Below, in pieces: positions 1 to 8,323 of a stretch of DNA of 64,000 nucleotides (its first letter is position 1; each line of letters begins with the position of its first letter). The notes under the pieces were generated by a model that was given only the letters and a program-made list of their open reading frames with translations, had not been told where the DNA came from and searched no databases. The position numbers and the translations under genes are program-made. Origin of the DNA: Caldicellulosiruptor acetigenus (lineage in GTDB: Bacteria > Bacillota > Thermoanaerobacteria > Caldicellulosiruptorales > Caldicellulosiruptoraceae); contig NZ_CP113866.1 of the NCBI RefSeq assembly GCF_026914305.1, positions 988,501-1,052,500 on the forward strand. Reading direction: 5' to 3'.

Positions 1-1260
1 ACAAGTGCTCCGGGGAAGATTGCTATCAAGATTTGTCCTTCTATCATAAAAGAAATTGACAAAAGAAGCAAACTGAAGATACTTATCTCAGGCACAAATG
101 GTAAGACAACCACAAACAACATAATAAACTGGCTAATTGCGGGTGATAAGGTTGTACTTTCTAATCTGAAAGGGTCGAATATGGCAAACGGGATTGTAAG
201 TGCTTTTATAAATAATCTAAGGTCAAGCTATGATATTGTGTGTTTTGAAGTTGACGAAGGCTCACTGCCAGTTGTAACAAGATATTTAAAACCAGACATA
301 TTTGTCACAACCAATGTGTTCAGGGACCAGCTTGACAGATACGGTGAGCTTGACAGGGTAAAAGAGCTGATTTTGAGCCATATTGGACAAGCTTTAGCCA
401 TAATAAATGCAGACGACCCAAACTTGGCAAGTTTTAGTGGCGAAAAGAAGGTATTTTACAGCGTTGATGAAAACCTACTTAGTCGAAAAACCAATGTTAC
501 CTTGGACTCACGTTTTTGTCCCCTGTGCAATGCCAAGCTTGAATATTTGTTTTATAATGTTGGGCATCTTGGGAAATATGAATGCTTGATGTGTGGTTAT
601 AAAAATCCTGAGAGCAGGTTTGTCATTACAAACATAAGAGAGGATTCGGCAGGGTTTGTTTTTGACTTTGTTGACAGGGAAAGAGATATACATATTGAGA
701 ACATTAAATGGAAAATGGGTGGTGTTTATAATCTGTACAATGTCTGTGCAGCAATCTCGGTAGCAATGTTGATTGGTGTTGAAGAGAAAAGAATAAAGGA
801 AAGAATTGAAACATTTGAAAATAAACTTGGAAGATTAGAGAAGAAAGAAGTTGATAGCAAAAAAGTAATAATATCACTTGTAAAAAATCCCATAGGTATG
901 AGCGAGACACTAAGCGTAATTAGCAATGACCCTGACCCTAAGGCAATTGTGTTTATCCTCAACGACAACGCTGCAGATGGCAAGGATATCTCATGGATTT
1001 GGGATGCTGATTTTGATATCTTGTGCAGAATAGAAAACATCAAAGCTTTGTACTTTGGTGGCAAGAGAAAAGAAGATATGGCTTTGAGAGTAAAATACAG
1101 TGAATATATGCTTGCTAATTTTGAATTTATTGACTACAAAGAAGAATTAGACAAGGTTTTTGAGCAAAATGATATTCAGAAGGTCTATATTCTTCCAACA
1201 TATACAGCTCTTTTTGAAGTGAAGAAAATAGTGGACAGCCTTTCAAAAAGGATGGGATGA
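1..1260 (+). CDS. murT: Lipid II isoglutaminyl synthase, Mur-ligase-like subunit MurT (5' end missing)
   Basis: The reading frame is open from base 1, so the start lies upstream of the window and 419 residues are visible. MurT pairs with GatD to amidate the D-Glu of lipid II peptidoglycan stems to D-isoGln in the cytoplasm. The Mur-ligase P-loop GTNGKTTT is encoded at 91-114. Two CxxC pairs (CPLC and CLMC, around visible residues 173-200) form the zinc ribbon that separates MurT from ordinary Mur ligases. The acidic stretch FEVDEGSLP and the later NDNAADGKDISW motif also fit MurT. The gene stops 4 bases before gatD, the standard partner, so the two are co-transcribed. Identification is secure; only the N-terminus is unseen. 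Confidence 0.93.
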   Translation, partial: TSAPGKIAIKICPSIIKEIDKRSKLKILISGTNGKTTTNNIINWLIAGDKVVLSNLKGSNMANGIVSAFINNLRSSYDIVCFEVDEGSLPVVTRYLKPDIFVTTNVFRDQLDRYGELDRVKELILSHIGQALAIINADDPNLASFSGEKKVFYSVDENLLSRKTNVTLDSRFCPLCNAKLEYLFYNVGHLGKYECLMCGYKNPESRFVITNIREDSAGFVFDFVDRERDIHIENIKWKMGGVYNLYNVCAAISVAMLIGVEEKRIKERIETFENKLGRLEKKEVDSKKVIISLVKNPIGMSETLSVISNDPDPKAIVFILNDNAADGKDISWIWDADFDILCRIENIKALYFGGKRKEDMALRVKYSEYMLANFEFIDYKEELDKVFEQNDIQKVYILPTYTALFEVKKIVDSLSKRMG

Positions 1261-1264
1261 AAAA

Positions 1265-1993
1265 GTGGAGATAAACATTGTGAACATGTTCCCCGAGGTT
1301 TTGAACCTGTACGGGGATAGGGGAAACATTATATGCCTTCAGAAAAGATGTGCTTGGCGTGGGATTAAAGCAAACGTGTTTGAGTACACTTTAGGCGCAG
1401 ATCAAGAAATCCTAAAAAATGCAGATATAATCTTGCTTGGTGGGGCATCTGACAGGGAACAATCTATTGTGTATTCACATCTTTTGAAATTAAAAGAACT
1501 TATTAAGAGCCTTATTGAAGATGGACTTGTGGTACTTGCAATCTGTGGCGGGTATCAGCTTTTAGGAGAGGCTTATATTGATGCAAGCGGAAGAGCAATA
1601 AAAGGTCTTCACCTCCTTGATTTTGTAACAAAAGCTGAAGGGAAGAGACTTATTGGAAATATTATTATCGAAACAACGTTGGAGGTATTTCCCAAAACAG
1701 TTGTGGGATATGAAAATCATGGTGGAAGAACCTATCATGATTATCAGCCTTTTGGCAAGGTCTTAAAAGGTTATGGTAACAACGGGAAGGATGGGTTTGA
1801 AGGACTGATTTATAAGAATGTTATAGGTACGTATCTGCACGGACCTCTTCTTCCTAAAAATCCGCATATTGCAGACTTTATGCTCAAAAAAGCTCTTGAA
1901 AGAAAGTATGCTTTTCGCGCTTTAGAATTTCAGGAATTAGATGATACATTAGAGTATATTGCTCACAACAGGGTAAAAGAATTGTATATGTAA
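1265..1993 (+). CDS. gatD: Lipid II isoglutaminyl synthase, glutamine amidotransferase subunit GatD
   Basis: GatD hydrolyses glutamine and passes ammonia to MurT for amidation of lipid II. The 242-residue protein is a class I glutamine amidotransferase-like (CobB/CobQ type) domain. The nucleophile elbow is AICGGYQ with Cys94, and the catalytic His lies in YLHGPLLPKNP near residue 190. Length is normal for the family. The GTG start at 1265 follows the murT stop by 4 bases; the overlapping end of murT (GGGATGA) serves as the ribosome binding site. Only these two genes are visible in the operon, which ends in a hairpin just downstream. Confidence 0.93.
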   Translation: MEINIVNMFPEVLNLYGDRGNIICLQKRCAWRGIKANVFEYTLGADQEILKNADIILLGGASDREQSIVYSHLLKLKELIKSLIEDGLVVLAICGGYQLLGEAYIDASGRAIKGLHLLDFVTKAEGKRLIGNIIIETTLEVFPKTVVGYENHGGRTYHDYQPFGKVLKGYGNNGKDGFEGLIYKNVIGTYLHGPLLPKNPHIADFMLKKALERKYAFRALEFQELDDTLEYIAHNRVKELYM

Positions 1994-2008
1994 AACAATA
2001 ATTATGGC

Positions 2009-2042
2009 AAAAGGCTGCTATTCAGAGGCAGCCTTTTATAAT
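2009..2042 (+). terminator. Intrinsic terminator after gatD
   Basis: A perfect 10-bp stem (AAAAGGCTGC at 2009-2018, GCAGCCTTTT at 2028-2037) with a 9-nt loop is followed by an AT-rich tail. It separates the murT-gatD unit from the nucleoside operon. Confidence 0.8.
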
Positions 2043-2071
2043 TATAATTCACAAATTTATAAATTTTCATA

Positions 2072-2100
2072 TTGACTTTTTTGAACAAAGGTTATAAAAT
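2072..2100 (+). promoter_or_regulatory. Candidate sigma-A promoter of the nucleoside operon
   Basis: TTGACT at 2072-2077 and TAAAAT at 2095-2100 are separated by 17 bp. The 10 bp after the -10 box lead directly into a perfect palindrome (2124-2138), the usual place for a repressor site. Inferred from sequence only. Confidence 0.6.
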
Positions 2101-2109
2101 AATAACGTC

Positions 2110-2138
2110 AGATGTCAGATGTTAGATGTCTGACATCT
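2110..2138 (+). promoter_or_regulatory. Candidate operator: palindrome with repeated half-sites
   Basis: AGATGTCTGACATCT at 2124-2138 is a perfect 15-base palindrome around one central T. The half-site AGATGTC is also present at 2110-2116 in direct orientation and a near copy (AGATGTT) at 2117-2123, giving a 7-bp phased array. The same bases can also fold as a 10-bp stem (2110-2119 with 2129-2138). It lies between the promoter and the ribosome binding site. The GntR-type regulator encoded inside the operon is the obvious candidate ligand-responsive binder; that link is inference. Confidence 0.5.
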
Positions 2139-2166
2139 AAAAAATAAAAAAGGAGGTTTGCTTTTT

Positions 2167-3189
2167 ATGAAGAAAAGGTTATATGCAGTGTTAAGTCTTG
2201 TTGTGATTGCCGCACTTTTGTTAAGCTTAAATGTATCTTGGAACATGGCAAGTGGGTCTACATCCCAAAAAACTTTTAAGGTAGGGCTTGTCACTGACGT
2301 TGGTGGTGTCAATGACAGAAGTTTCAACCAGTCTGCATATGAAGGACTGAAAAGAGCTGAAAAAGAACTAAAGATCAAAACAACTCTCATTCAATCAAAA
2401 CAGATGACAGACTATATTCCAAACTTACAGAAACTTGCAAAAGCTAATTACGATTTAATTATTGCAGTTGGTTTTCTGATGCACGACTCGGTTGTGACAG
2501 TTGCAAAGCAGTTCCCTAAGACAAAATTTTTAATTATCGACTCTGAGATTTCTGACCTTCCTAATGTTGCCTCAGCTATGTTCAGAGAGGAACAAGCAGG
2601 CTACTTAGCAGGTGTTGCAGCAGCTTTGCTTGAGAAGGCTAAGTTTGGCAAAACAACTGGAAAGAATGTATTTGGAGTTGTTGGTGGTATGAAGATTCCA
2701 CCTGTTGACAGATACATTGCAGGTTTTAAAGCTGGTGTTTTGAGTGAGATTCCAAAAGCAAAAGTTATAATCAAATACACTGGCAAGTTTGACGATCCAG
2801 CATCAGGAAAACAGGTAGCTCTTTCAGAAATTGCACAAGGTGCTGACTTTGTGTTCCAGGTTGCAGGGCAGACAGGTCTTGGTGTTATTCAGGCTGCAAA
2901 AGAAAAGGGAGTTTATGCAATTGGTGTTGACTCAGACCAAAGCTATGTGGCACCAAATACTGTTGTTACCTCTGCAATGAAGAGAGTTGATGTTGCAACA
3001 TACAGTGTTATAAAAGATACATTAAATGGGAAATTCAAAAGTGGTATCATTTACTTTGATTTGAAAAACAATGGTGTTGGACTTGCTCCATTTATGAAAG
3101 GTGTTCCAAAGAGTGTGAGCGACAAAATAAACAAGGTAATTGCTGATATAAAAGCTGGTAAAATAAAGATACCAACAGAAGTAAAGTAA
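2167..3189 (+). CDS. BMP-family nucleoside-binding protein of an ABC importer (NupN/PnrA-like)
   Basis: This is the extracytoplasmic binding component of a nucleoside ABC importer whose ATPase and permeases follow at 4044-7566. The ATG at 2167 lies 10 bases after AGGAGG; a TTG at 2158 is too close to the site. Residues 1-25 form a signal peptide (MKKR then a hydrophobic core). The mature part carries BMP-family hallmarks: GLVTDVGGVNDRSFNQSAYEG near the N-terminus, the sugar-binding-like repeats VGFLMHDSVV and MFREEQAGYLAGVAAAL, and GVDSDQSYVAP. Length, 340 residues, is typical. Oddly the protein contains no cysteine, so it cannot be a standard lipoprotein: a Trp stands where the lipobox Cys might be expected (LNVSW). 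Purine nucleosides are likely substrates, judging from neighbours. Confidence 0.9.
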   Translation: MKKRLYAVLSLVVIAALLLSLNVSWNMASGSTSQKTFKVGLVTDVGGVNDRSFNQSAYEGLKRAEKELKIKTTLIQSKQMTDYIPNLQKLAKANYDLIIAVGFLMHDSVVTVAKQFPKTKFLIIDSEISDLPNVASAMFREEQAGYLAGVAAALLEKAKFGKTTGKNVFGVVGGMKIPPVDRYIAGFKAGVLSEIPKAKVIIKYTGKFDDPASGKQVALSEIAQGADFVFQVAGQTGLGVIQAAKEKGVYAIGVDSDQSYVAPNTVVTSAMKRVDVATYSVIKDTLNGKFKSGIIYFDLKNNGVGLAPFMKGVPKSVSDKINKVIADIKAGKIKIPTEVK

Positions 3190-3200
3190 TACCATGTAAG

Positions 3201-3250
3201 TTTTAAAGGCCTGCTGGGCAATAGCTGATGCCGCAGCAGGCCTTTTAAAA
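3201..3250 (+). terminator. Strong hairpin between the binding protein and mtnP
   Basis: TTTTAAAGGCCTGCTG (3201-3216) pairs with CAGCAGGCCTTTTAAAA (3234-3250) to form a stem of about 16 bp ending in a T/A-rich run. It is placed 12 bp after the binding-protein gene. It may act as a partial terminator or 3' stabiliser so that the binding protein is made in excess over the rest of the operon. No promoter was recognised between it and mtnP. Confidence 0.7.
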
Positions 3251-3289
3251 AGTGAAAAGCTTTTTCAATAGAAAGGAGAGGTTATCCAT

Positions 3290-4024
3290 ATGATAGGGAT
3301 AATAGGTGGTTCTGGATTTTACTCTTTTTTAGAAAATTTTAATGAGATTGAGATTGAAACACCTTATGGCAAACCAAGTGATAAAATAGCAATAACCAAG
3401 GTAGAAGGAAAAGAAGTTGCTTTTATACCAAGACATGGTAAAAAGCATATTTATCCCCCTCACAAAGTGCCGTACAAAGCAAACGTATATGCATTAAAAC
3501 AGCTTGGCGTTGACAGGATTATTTCCACAACAGCTTGCGGGAGTCTGAAAAAAGAAATTGCGCCAGGTGATTTCGTGGTTGTTGACCAGTTTATTGACAG
3601 AACATGGGGACGAGAGGACACATTTTCGGATATTGGAAATGTAAAGCACACCTCAATGGCACAGCCTTATGATGAGCAGATGAGAGAAATTGCAATTAAT
3701 GTTTTAGAAGAACTTGGATATAGATTTCACAAAAAAGGTACATGTGTAGTTATTCAGGGACCGCGGTTTTCTACTTTAGCTGAGAGCAGATGGTATTCCA
3801 AGATGGGGTTTGACGTTATCGGAATGACCCAGTATCCTGAGGTGGCATTAGCAAATGAGCTTGGAATAAGGTACTTAAATATTACTCTTGTGACAGACTA
3901 TGATGCTGGGTTAGAAGATGACCCAGATATAAAACCTGTTTCCCATGAAGAGGTTTTAAGAGTGTTTTCTGAAAATGTAGAAAAGCTCAAAAAGGTTATC
4001 ATTGAAATAATAAAAAGAATATAA
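3290..4024 (+). CDS. mtnP: MTAP-family purine nucleoside phosphorylase (S-methyl-5'-thioadenosine/thioinosine phosphorylase type)
   Basis: The enzyme splits purine nucleosides, probably 5'-methylthioadenosine or methylthioinosine, with phosphate to the base and a pentose 1-phosphate. The 244-residue protein opens with IIGGSGFYSF (phosphate-binding loop) and has FIPRHGKKH, STTACGSLK and MTQYPEVALANELG, all diagnostic for the MTAP branch of PNP family I. The purine-contact TDYDAG motif has Asp pairs as in MTAP/MTIP enzymes. ATG 3290 follows GAAAGGAGAGG. It sits between the binding protein and its ATPase, so it probably acts on nucleosides imported by this transporter. Exact substrate (MTA, MTI or inosine/guanosine) cannot be read from sequence. 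Confidence 0.88.
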   Translation: MIGIIGGSGFYSFLENFNEIEIETPYGKPSDKIAITKVEGKEVAFIPRHGKKHIYPPHKVPYKANVYALKQLGVDRIISTTACGSLKKEIAPGDFVVVDQFIDRTWGREDTFSDIGNVKHTSMAQPYDEQMREIAINVLEELGYRFHKKGTCVVIQGPRFSTLAESRWYSKMGFDVIGMTQYPEVALANELGIRYLNITLVTDYDAGLEDDPDIKPVSHEEVLRVFSENVEKLKKVIIEIIKRI

Positions 4025-4043
4025 AGACAGGTGGGACATGAAT

Positions 4044-5555
4044 ATGGAGTACATTTTGCAGGTCAAAGGTATTTCTAAAAGATTTGGTAATATTCAAGCA
4101 AATGATAATGTATGTTTGGATGTCAAAAAAGGTGAGGTACATGCCATACTTGGGGAAAATGGTGCTGGAAAGTCTACTTTAATGAATATCATCTATGGTC
4201 TTTATACTCCTGATTCTGGAGAGATATATTTTGAAGGGCAAAAACTTGAGGTCAAAGGACCTCATGAAGCAATTGAAAAAGGAATAGGAATGGTTCATCA
4301 GCATTTTATGCTAATACCTGTGTTCACCGTTGCAGAGAATATTGTTTTGGGATTTGAACCAAAAGGTTTTAGGTTTAATGTTCAAGAAGCTGAGAAGAAA
4401 ATTCTTGAAATTTCGAAAAAGTATAATTTGGAAATTGACCCAAAGGCCAAGGTTGAAGATTTGAGCGTTGGTATGCAACAAAGAGTGGAGATATTGAAAG
4501 CTTTTTATAGGGATGCAAGGCTTTTGATACTTGATGAGCCAACAGCAATGCTAACACCCCAAGAGACAAGGGAGCTTTTTAAGATTATAAATAACCTCAA
4601 AGCACAGGGAATATCCATACTGTTTATAAGCCATAAGCTTGATGAGGTTATGGAAATTTCAGATAGAGTAACTGTTATGAGAAGAGGAAAGACAATAAAG
4701 ACCTTGAACACCAAAGAAACAACCGAACAGGAACTTGCAAATTTGATGGTCGGTAGAGAAGTTAAACTTGTTGTTGAAAAGAGTGAACCGCGGTTAGGAG
4801 AGACTGTGTTAAAGGTTGAAAACCTTTCAGTCAAACTGAAAAACGGTGTTGAAAAGGTCAAAGATGTAAGTTTTGAAGTAAGAAGAGGAGAAATTTTTGG
4901 TATAGCAGGTGTTGATGGAAATGGTCAAAATGAGCTTGTAGAAGCTATTGTTGGACTTATTTCATCAACAGGGAAAATAATTTTCAACGGTCAAGAGATT
5001 CAAAACCTTCCCACACGCAAACGTTACGAAAAAGGAATTGCTTATATTCCAGCAGACAGGCAGCAGGACGGGCTTGTTTTGAACTTTACAGTGGCAGAAA
5101 ATATTGTACTCAAAAGGTACTATAAAAAGCCATATTCTAACAGAGGATTTTTAAATTACAAGGTTATAACTCTTGAGGCTGATAAACTCATACATGAATT
5201 TGATGTGCGTCCGCCTGATTACAAGCTGTTTGCAAAGAACCTTTCAGGAGGGAATCAGCAAAAGGTAATCTTGGCAAGAGAGTTTTCAAGCAGTCCTGAC
5301 CTTTTAATTGCTGTTCAGCCAACAAGAGGAATGGATGTGGGTGCGATAGAGTACATTCACAGAAAGCTCATTGAGCTAAGAAGCAGTGGTAAGGCAATAC
5401 TGCTTGTTTCGTTGGAGCTTGATGAGATTTTGAATCTCTCTGACAGGATTGCTGTAATGTATTCGGGCAGAATTATGGATATTTTGGATAGTAAAATGGC
5501 AACAAAAGAAGAAATAGGACTTTTGATGATAGGCAAGAAAAAGAAGGAGGCCTAA
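4044..5555 (+). CDS. Nucleoside ABC transporter ATPase with two nucleotide-binding domains (NupO-like)
   Basis: This cytoplasmic ATPase drives the importer formed with the permeases at 5559 and 6637. The 503-residue protein carries two ABC domains. The first has Walker A GENGAGKS, signature LSVGMQQRVE and Walker B LLILDEPTAML. The second has a degenerate Walker A (GVDGNGQNE), signature LSGGNQQKV and LLIAVQPTRGMD, a pattern normal for the RbsA/NupO group in which one site is weak. ATG 4044 is preferred because AGGTGG at 4029-4034 lies 9 bases upstream; ATG 4038 in the same frame is only 3 bases away. It follows mtnP by 19 bp. Confidence 0.92.
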   Translation: MEYILQVKGISKRFGNIQANDNVCLDVKKGEVHAILGENGAGKSTLMNIIYGLYTPDSGEIYFEGQKLEVKGPHEAIEKGIGMVHQHFMLIPVFTVAENIVLGFEPKGFRFNVQEAEKKILEISKKYNLEIDPKAKVEDLSVGMQQRVEILKAFYRDARLLILDEPTAMLTPQETRELFKIINNLKAQGISILFISHKLDEVMEISDRVTVMRRGKTIKTLNTKETTEQELANLMVGREVKLVVEKSEPRLGETVLKVENLSVKLKNGVEKVKDVSFEVRRGEIFGIAGVDGNGQNELVEAIVGLISSTGKIIFNGQEIQNLPTRKRYEKGIAYIPADRQQDGLVLNFTVAENIVLKRYYKKPYSNRGFLNYKVITLEADKLIHEFDVRPPDYKLFAKNLSGGNQQKVILAREFSSSPDLLIAVQPTRGMDVGAIEYIHRKLIELRSSGKAILLVSLELDEILNLSDRIAVMYSGRIMDILDSKMATKEEIGLLMIGKKKKEA

Positions 5556-5558
5556 ACG

Positions 5559-6635
5559 GTGATGGTAAAAAAGGTTTTACAGAGCATTTTAATGCCGCTT
5601 ATTGCTATTTTTGTATCCATGATTGTAGGTGGGATAGTAATATTAATCACAGCAAAACAAAATCCTATTTATGCGTACATTGCTCTTTTTAGCGGAGCAT
5701 ACGGGAATTTAATGAACTTTGCAACAACCCTGACAAACGCAATACCCCTCATAATAACCGGGCTCGGGGTTGCTATAGCATTTTCTTCAGGGCTTTTTAA
5801 TATTGGTGCTGAAGGACAGTTTTGGATAGGCGCAATAGTTGCGACTTATCTTGGGTATCAGATAAAGGGTCTTCCATGGTATCTGCACATTCCGTTGATA
5901 ATTATATGTGCTATGATAGCGGGTGCACTGTGGGGTGGAGTTGTTCCTGGTCTTGCAAAAGTTTACACTGGTGCTCATGAGGTTATCACAACTATGATGA
6001 TGAGCTATATAGCTATCTATTTTAGCCACTATTTATTAGAAGGCGGGCCAATGATGGACAAAGGGACAATACCTCAATCGCCACTAATTCAAGACAGTGC
6101 AAAGCTGAGTATTTTAGTGCCAAATACACAGCTGTCAAGTGGACTTTTTATTGCAATTTTAGCAGTTGTGGTAGTTTATATTCTCATGTACAAAACAACA
6201 ATAGGTTATGAACTCAGAGCAGTAGGGTTTAATATCAAAGCTGCAAAGTATGCTGGCATGAACGTCGCACAAAAACTTGTTTTGGCTATGGGGCTTTCAG
6301 GTGCATTTGCAGGTCTTGCAGGGGCTGTTCAGATAATGGGAGTGCAGCACAGGCTATATGATAGCTTTACCTCAGGATATGGTTATACTGCTATAGTTGT
6401 TGCGCTTCTTGCGAATAACAATCCAATTGGTGTTGTAATTGCAGCACTTTTCTTGGCAGGACTTTCGACAGGTGCACAGGAGATGCAGATGCAAACAAAT
6501 ATCTCTGGACAGCTTGCTGATGTTGTGGTGGGGCTTATAATCTTCTTCATTGCAATTGAAGAGCTTTATAGGATTATTATGGAAAAGATAAAAACCAGAA
6601 AAACAAAGTTCGAACCGGTAGGGGGTCAAGAGTAA
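5559..6635 (+). CDS. Nucleoside ABC transporter permease 1 (NupP-like)
   Basis: This is the first integral membrane subunit of the BMP-type nucleoside importer, in the BPD_transp_2 family with about 8-10 hydrophobic segments over 358 residues. Family motifs include GLGVAIAFSSGLFNIGAEGQ near residue 75 and YELRAVGFNIKAAKYAGMN, the cytoplasmic loop that docks on the ATPase. Both GTG 5559 and ATG 5562 are usable after AAGGAGG at 5544-5550. The gene begins 3 bases after the ATPase stop, so translation is probably coupled. The C-terminal tail is basic and cytoplasmic. Confidence 0.9.
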   Translation: MMVKKVLQSILMPLIAIFVSMIVGGIVILITAKQNPIYAYIALFSGAYGNLMNFATTLTNAIPLIITGLGVAIAFSSGLFNIGAEGQFWIGAIVATYLGYQIKGLPWYLHIPLIIICAMIAGALWGGVVPGLAKVYTGAHEVITTMMMSYIAIYFSHYLLEGGPMMDKGTIPQSPLIQDSAKLSILVPNTQLSSGLFIAILAVVVVYILMYKTTIGYELRAVGFNIKAAKYAGMNVAQKLVLAMGLSGAFAGLAGAVQIMGVQHRLYDSFTSGYGYTAIVVALLANNNPIGVVIAALFLAGLSTGAQEMQMQTNISGQLADVVVGLIIFFIAIEELYRIIMEKIKTRKTKFEPVGGQE

Positions 6636-6636
6636 G

Positions 6637-7566
6637 ATGAATATACTCAGTATTTTTACAAATCCATATTTGTGGGCCTCGACCATTGCAATGGCAGTAC
6701 CGCTTGCACTTCCGGCAATTGGTGGAACTTTTTCAGAACGAGCTGGCGTTGTCAATATTTCTATGGAAGGAATAATGCTAATTTCGGCATTTGTTTCTGT
6801 TGCGTTTTCGGCATACTTTCACAATGCATGGCTTGGGCTTTTAGCAGGAGTAATCTCAGGTATTTTGGTTGCATATATATTTGCATGGGCAGCTGCAAAG
6901 ATGTACGCAAACCAGATAGTCCTTGGTATGGCTTTTAACATATTTGCATCTGGTATCACTGCTTACCTTTTCAATGCTATATATGGCCCGGAAGGAACAC
7001 CTTTTGATACACCAAAACTTCCTGATGTTAGAATACCTGTGATAGATAGAATTCCTGTAATTGGACAGATTTTAAGCGGTCAAAACGTTATGGTTTATAT
7101 AATGTTTGTTTTGATAATACTTAGCCAGTGGTTTTTGTTCAAGACAACCATAGGTTTGAGGCTTAGAGCTGTTGGCGAGAATCCGGAAGCTGCTGAGACA
7201 GCTGGTATCGATGTTGTAAAGATGAAATACTTAGGTGTTATTCTGGGTGGAGCATTTTCTGCCCTTGGCGGTGCTTATCTTTCGATTGGTGTTTTGAACA
7301 GTTTTTCACCTGAGATGTCGTCAGGAAGAGGTTATATAGCTTTAGCTGCCATGATTTTTGGGAAATGGACACCTGTAGGGTCATTTTTGGCATCACTTTT
7401 GTTTGGTTTTGCAACAGCCCTAAGCTACACTTTGCAGGAATCATCAATTTCAAAAAACATTATCATGATGTTACCGTATGTAGTAACAATTTTAGCGTTA
7501 ATTGGAATAGGTGGCAAGAGCGTTGCACCTGCTGCCGACGGTATTCCTTACAGGCCTAAAAAATAA
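6637..7566 (+). CDS. Nucleoside ABC transporter permease 2 (NupQ-like)
   Basis: This is the second membrane subunit, 309 residues, also of the BPD_transp_2 family. It has the matching motifs PLALPAIGGTFSERAGVVNI near the N-terminus and LRLRAVGENPEAAETAGID in the ATPase-docking loop; hydrophobic spans fill the rest. The ATG starts one base after the stop of permease 1, with GGGGGT 10 bases upstream. The two permeases are diverged paralogues, as in YufP/YufQ. The chain ends in a short hydrophilic tail (GIPYRPKK). Confidence 0.9.
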   Translation: MNILSIFTNPYLWASTIAMAVPLALPAIGGTFSERAGVVNISMEGIMLISAFVSVAFSAYFHNAWLGLLAGVISGILVAYIFAWAAAKMYANQIVLGMAFNIFASGITAYLFNAIYGPEGTPFDTPKLPDVRIPVIDRIPVIGQILSGQNVMVYIMFVLIILSQWFLFKTTIGLRLRAVGENPEAAETAGIDVVKMKYLGVILGGAFSALGGAYLSIGVLNSFSPEMSSGRGYIALAAMIFGKWTPVGSFLASLLFGFATALSYTLQESSISKNIIMMLPYVVTILALIGIGGKSVAPAADGIPYRPKK

Positions 7567-7588
7567 AAGAAAAGGGCGGGTGCAAGCA

Positions 7589-8320
7589 ATGGAAAGTTTT
7601 GAATCAGTAGGATATCCCCAAAGGTATGAGCTTGTGTTAAAGAGGTTAAAGCAACTCATTGAAGAAAAATTTAAAGAAGGCGACAAGCTTCCTTCTGAAC
7701 TGGAACTTGCAAAGTTTTTTGGTGTGAGCAGAGCAACACTCAGAGAAGCTTTAAGAATATTGGAAGAAGAAGGATATGTTGTAAGAAAACATGGTATTGG
7801 GACTTTTGTGTCATCACGGCCAATTTTGCAATCTGGAATGGAAGAGCTTCAGAGCATAACAAAGTTAATGGAAAAACAGGGGTACAAGCCACACACAAGG
7901 GATGTTGTTGTGACCAAAACCTATCCAAACGCAAAAGAGGCTCATATGCTCAGAATATCGCCAGCTGAAGAGATTATCAAAATAGAAAGAGTACGACTTG
8001 CGGAGAGTATTCCCGTTGTTTATTGTGTTGATAGACTTCCTGCAAAGCTATTTTCATCTGAGTTTAAATTTGTAGGAGAGTCGTTATTTGATTATTTAAA
8101 TGATAAACTGGGGATATATATTGCGTACGCAATCTCTGATATCATCCCTATGCTTGCTGAGAAAAATAATGTGTATAAAAAGCTTGACCTTGAAAAGAAC
8201 GATGTTGTTCTTTTGCTTGACCAGGTTCATTTTGACCAAAACGACATTCCAATTTTGTATTCTTCAAACTATTTCTCACCCAAAAAATTCAGATTCTATA
8301 TCGTGAGAAAGAGGGTATAA
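7589..8320 (+). CDS. GntR-family (HutC subfamily, UTRA domain) transcriptional regulator
   Basis: A 243-residue regulator. Residues 8-75 form the winged helix-turn-helix (KLPSELELAKFFGVSRATLREALRILEEEGYV with the wing KHGIGTFV). Residues 90-240 form a UTRA ligand-binding domain, as in HutC, NagR and PhnF. It lies inside the nucleoside operon, 22 bp after permease 2, so autoregulation through the palindrome at 2124-2138 and a nucleoside or pentose-phosphate effector is a reasonable inference. ATG 7589 was chosen since AAAGGGCGGG lies upstream at 7571-7580; an in-frame GTG at 7580 falls inside that site. Longer reading to 7511 would overlap the permease. Confidence 0.88.
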   Translation: MESFESVGYPQRYELVLKRLKQLIEEKFKEGDKLPSELELAKFFGVSRATLREALRILEEEGYVVRKHGIGTFVSSRPILQSGMEELQSITKLMEKQGYKPHTRDVVVTKTYPNAKEAHMLRISPAEEIIKIERVRLAESIPVVYCVDRLPAKLFSSEFKFVGESLFDYLNDKLGIYIAYAISDIIPMLAEKNNVYKKLDLEKNDVVLLLDQVHFDQNDIPILYSSNYFSPKKFRFYIVRKRV

Positions 8321-8323
8321 AAA

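Noticed and set aside
2041..2166. Purine riboswitch before the nucleoside operon
   Set aside because: The conserved purine-aptamer junction and loop bases are not present; the palindrome better fits a protein operator.
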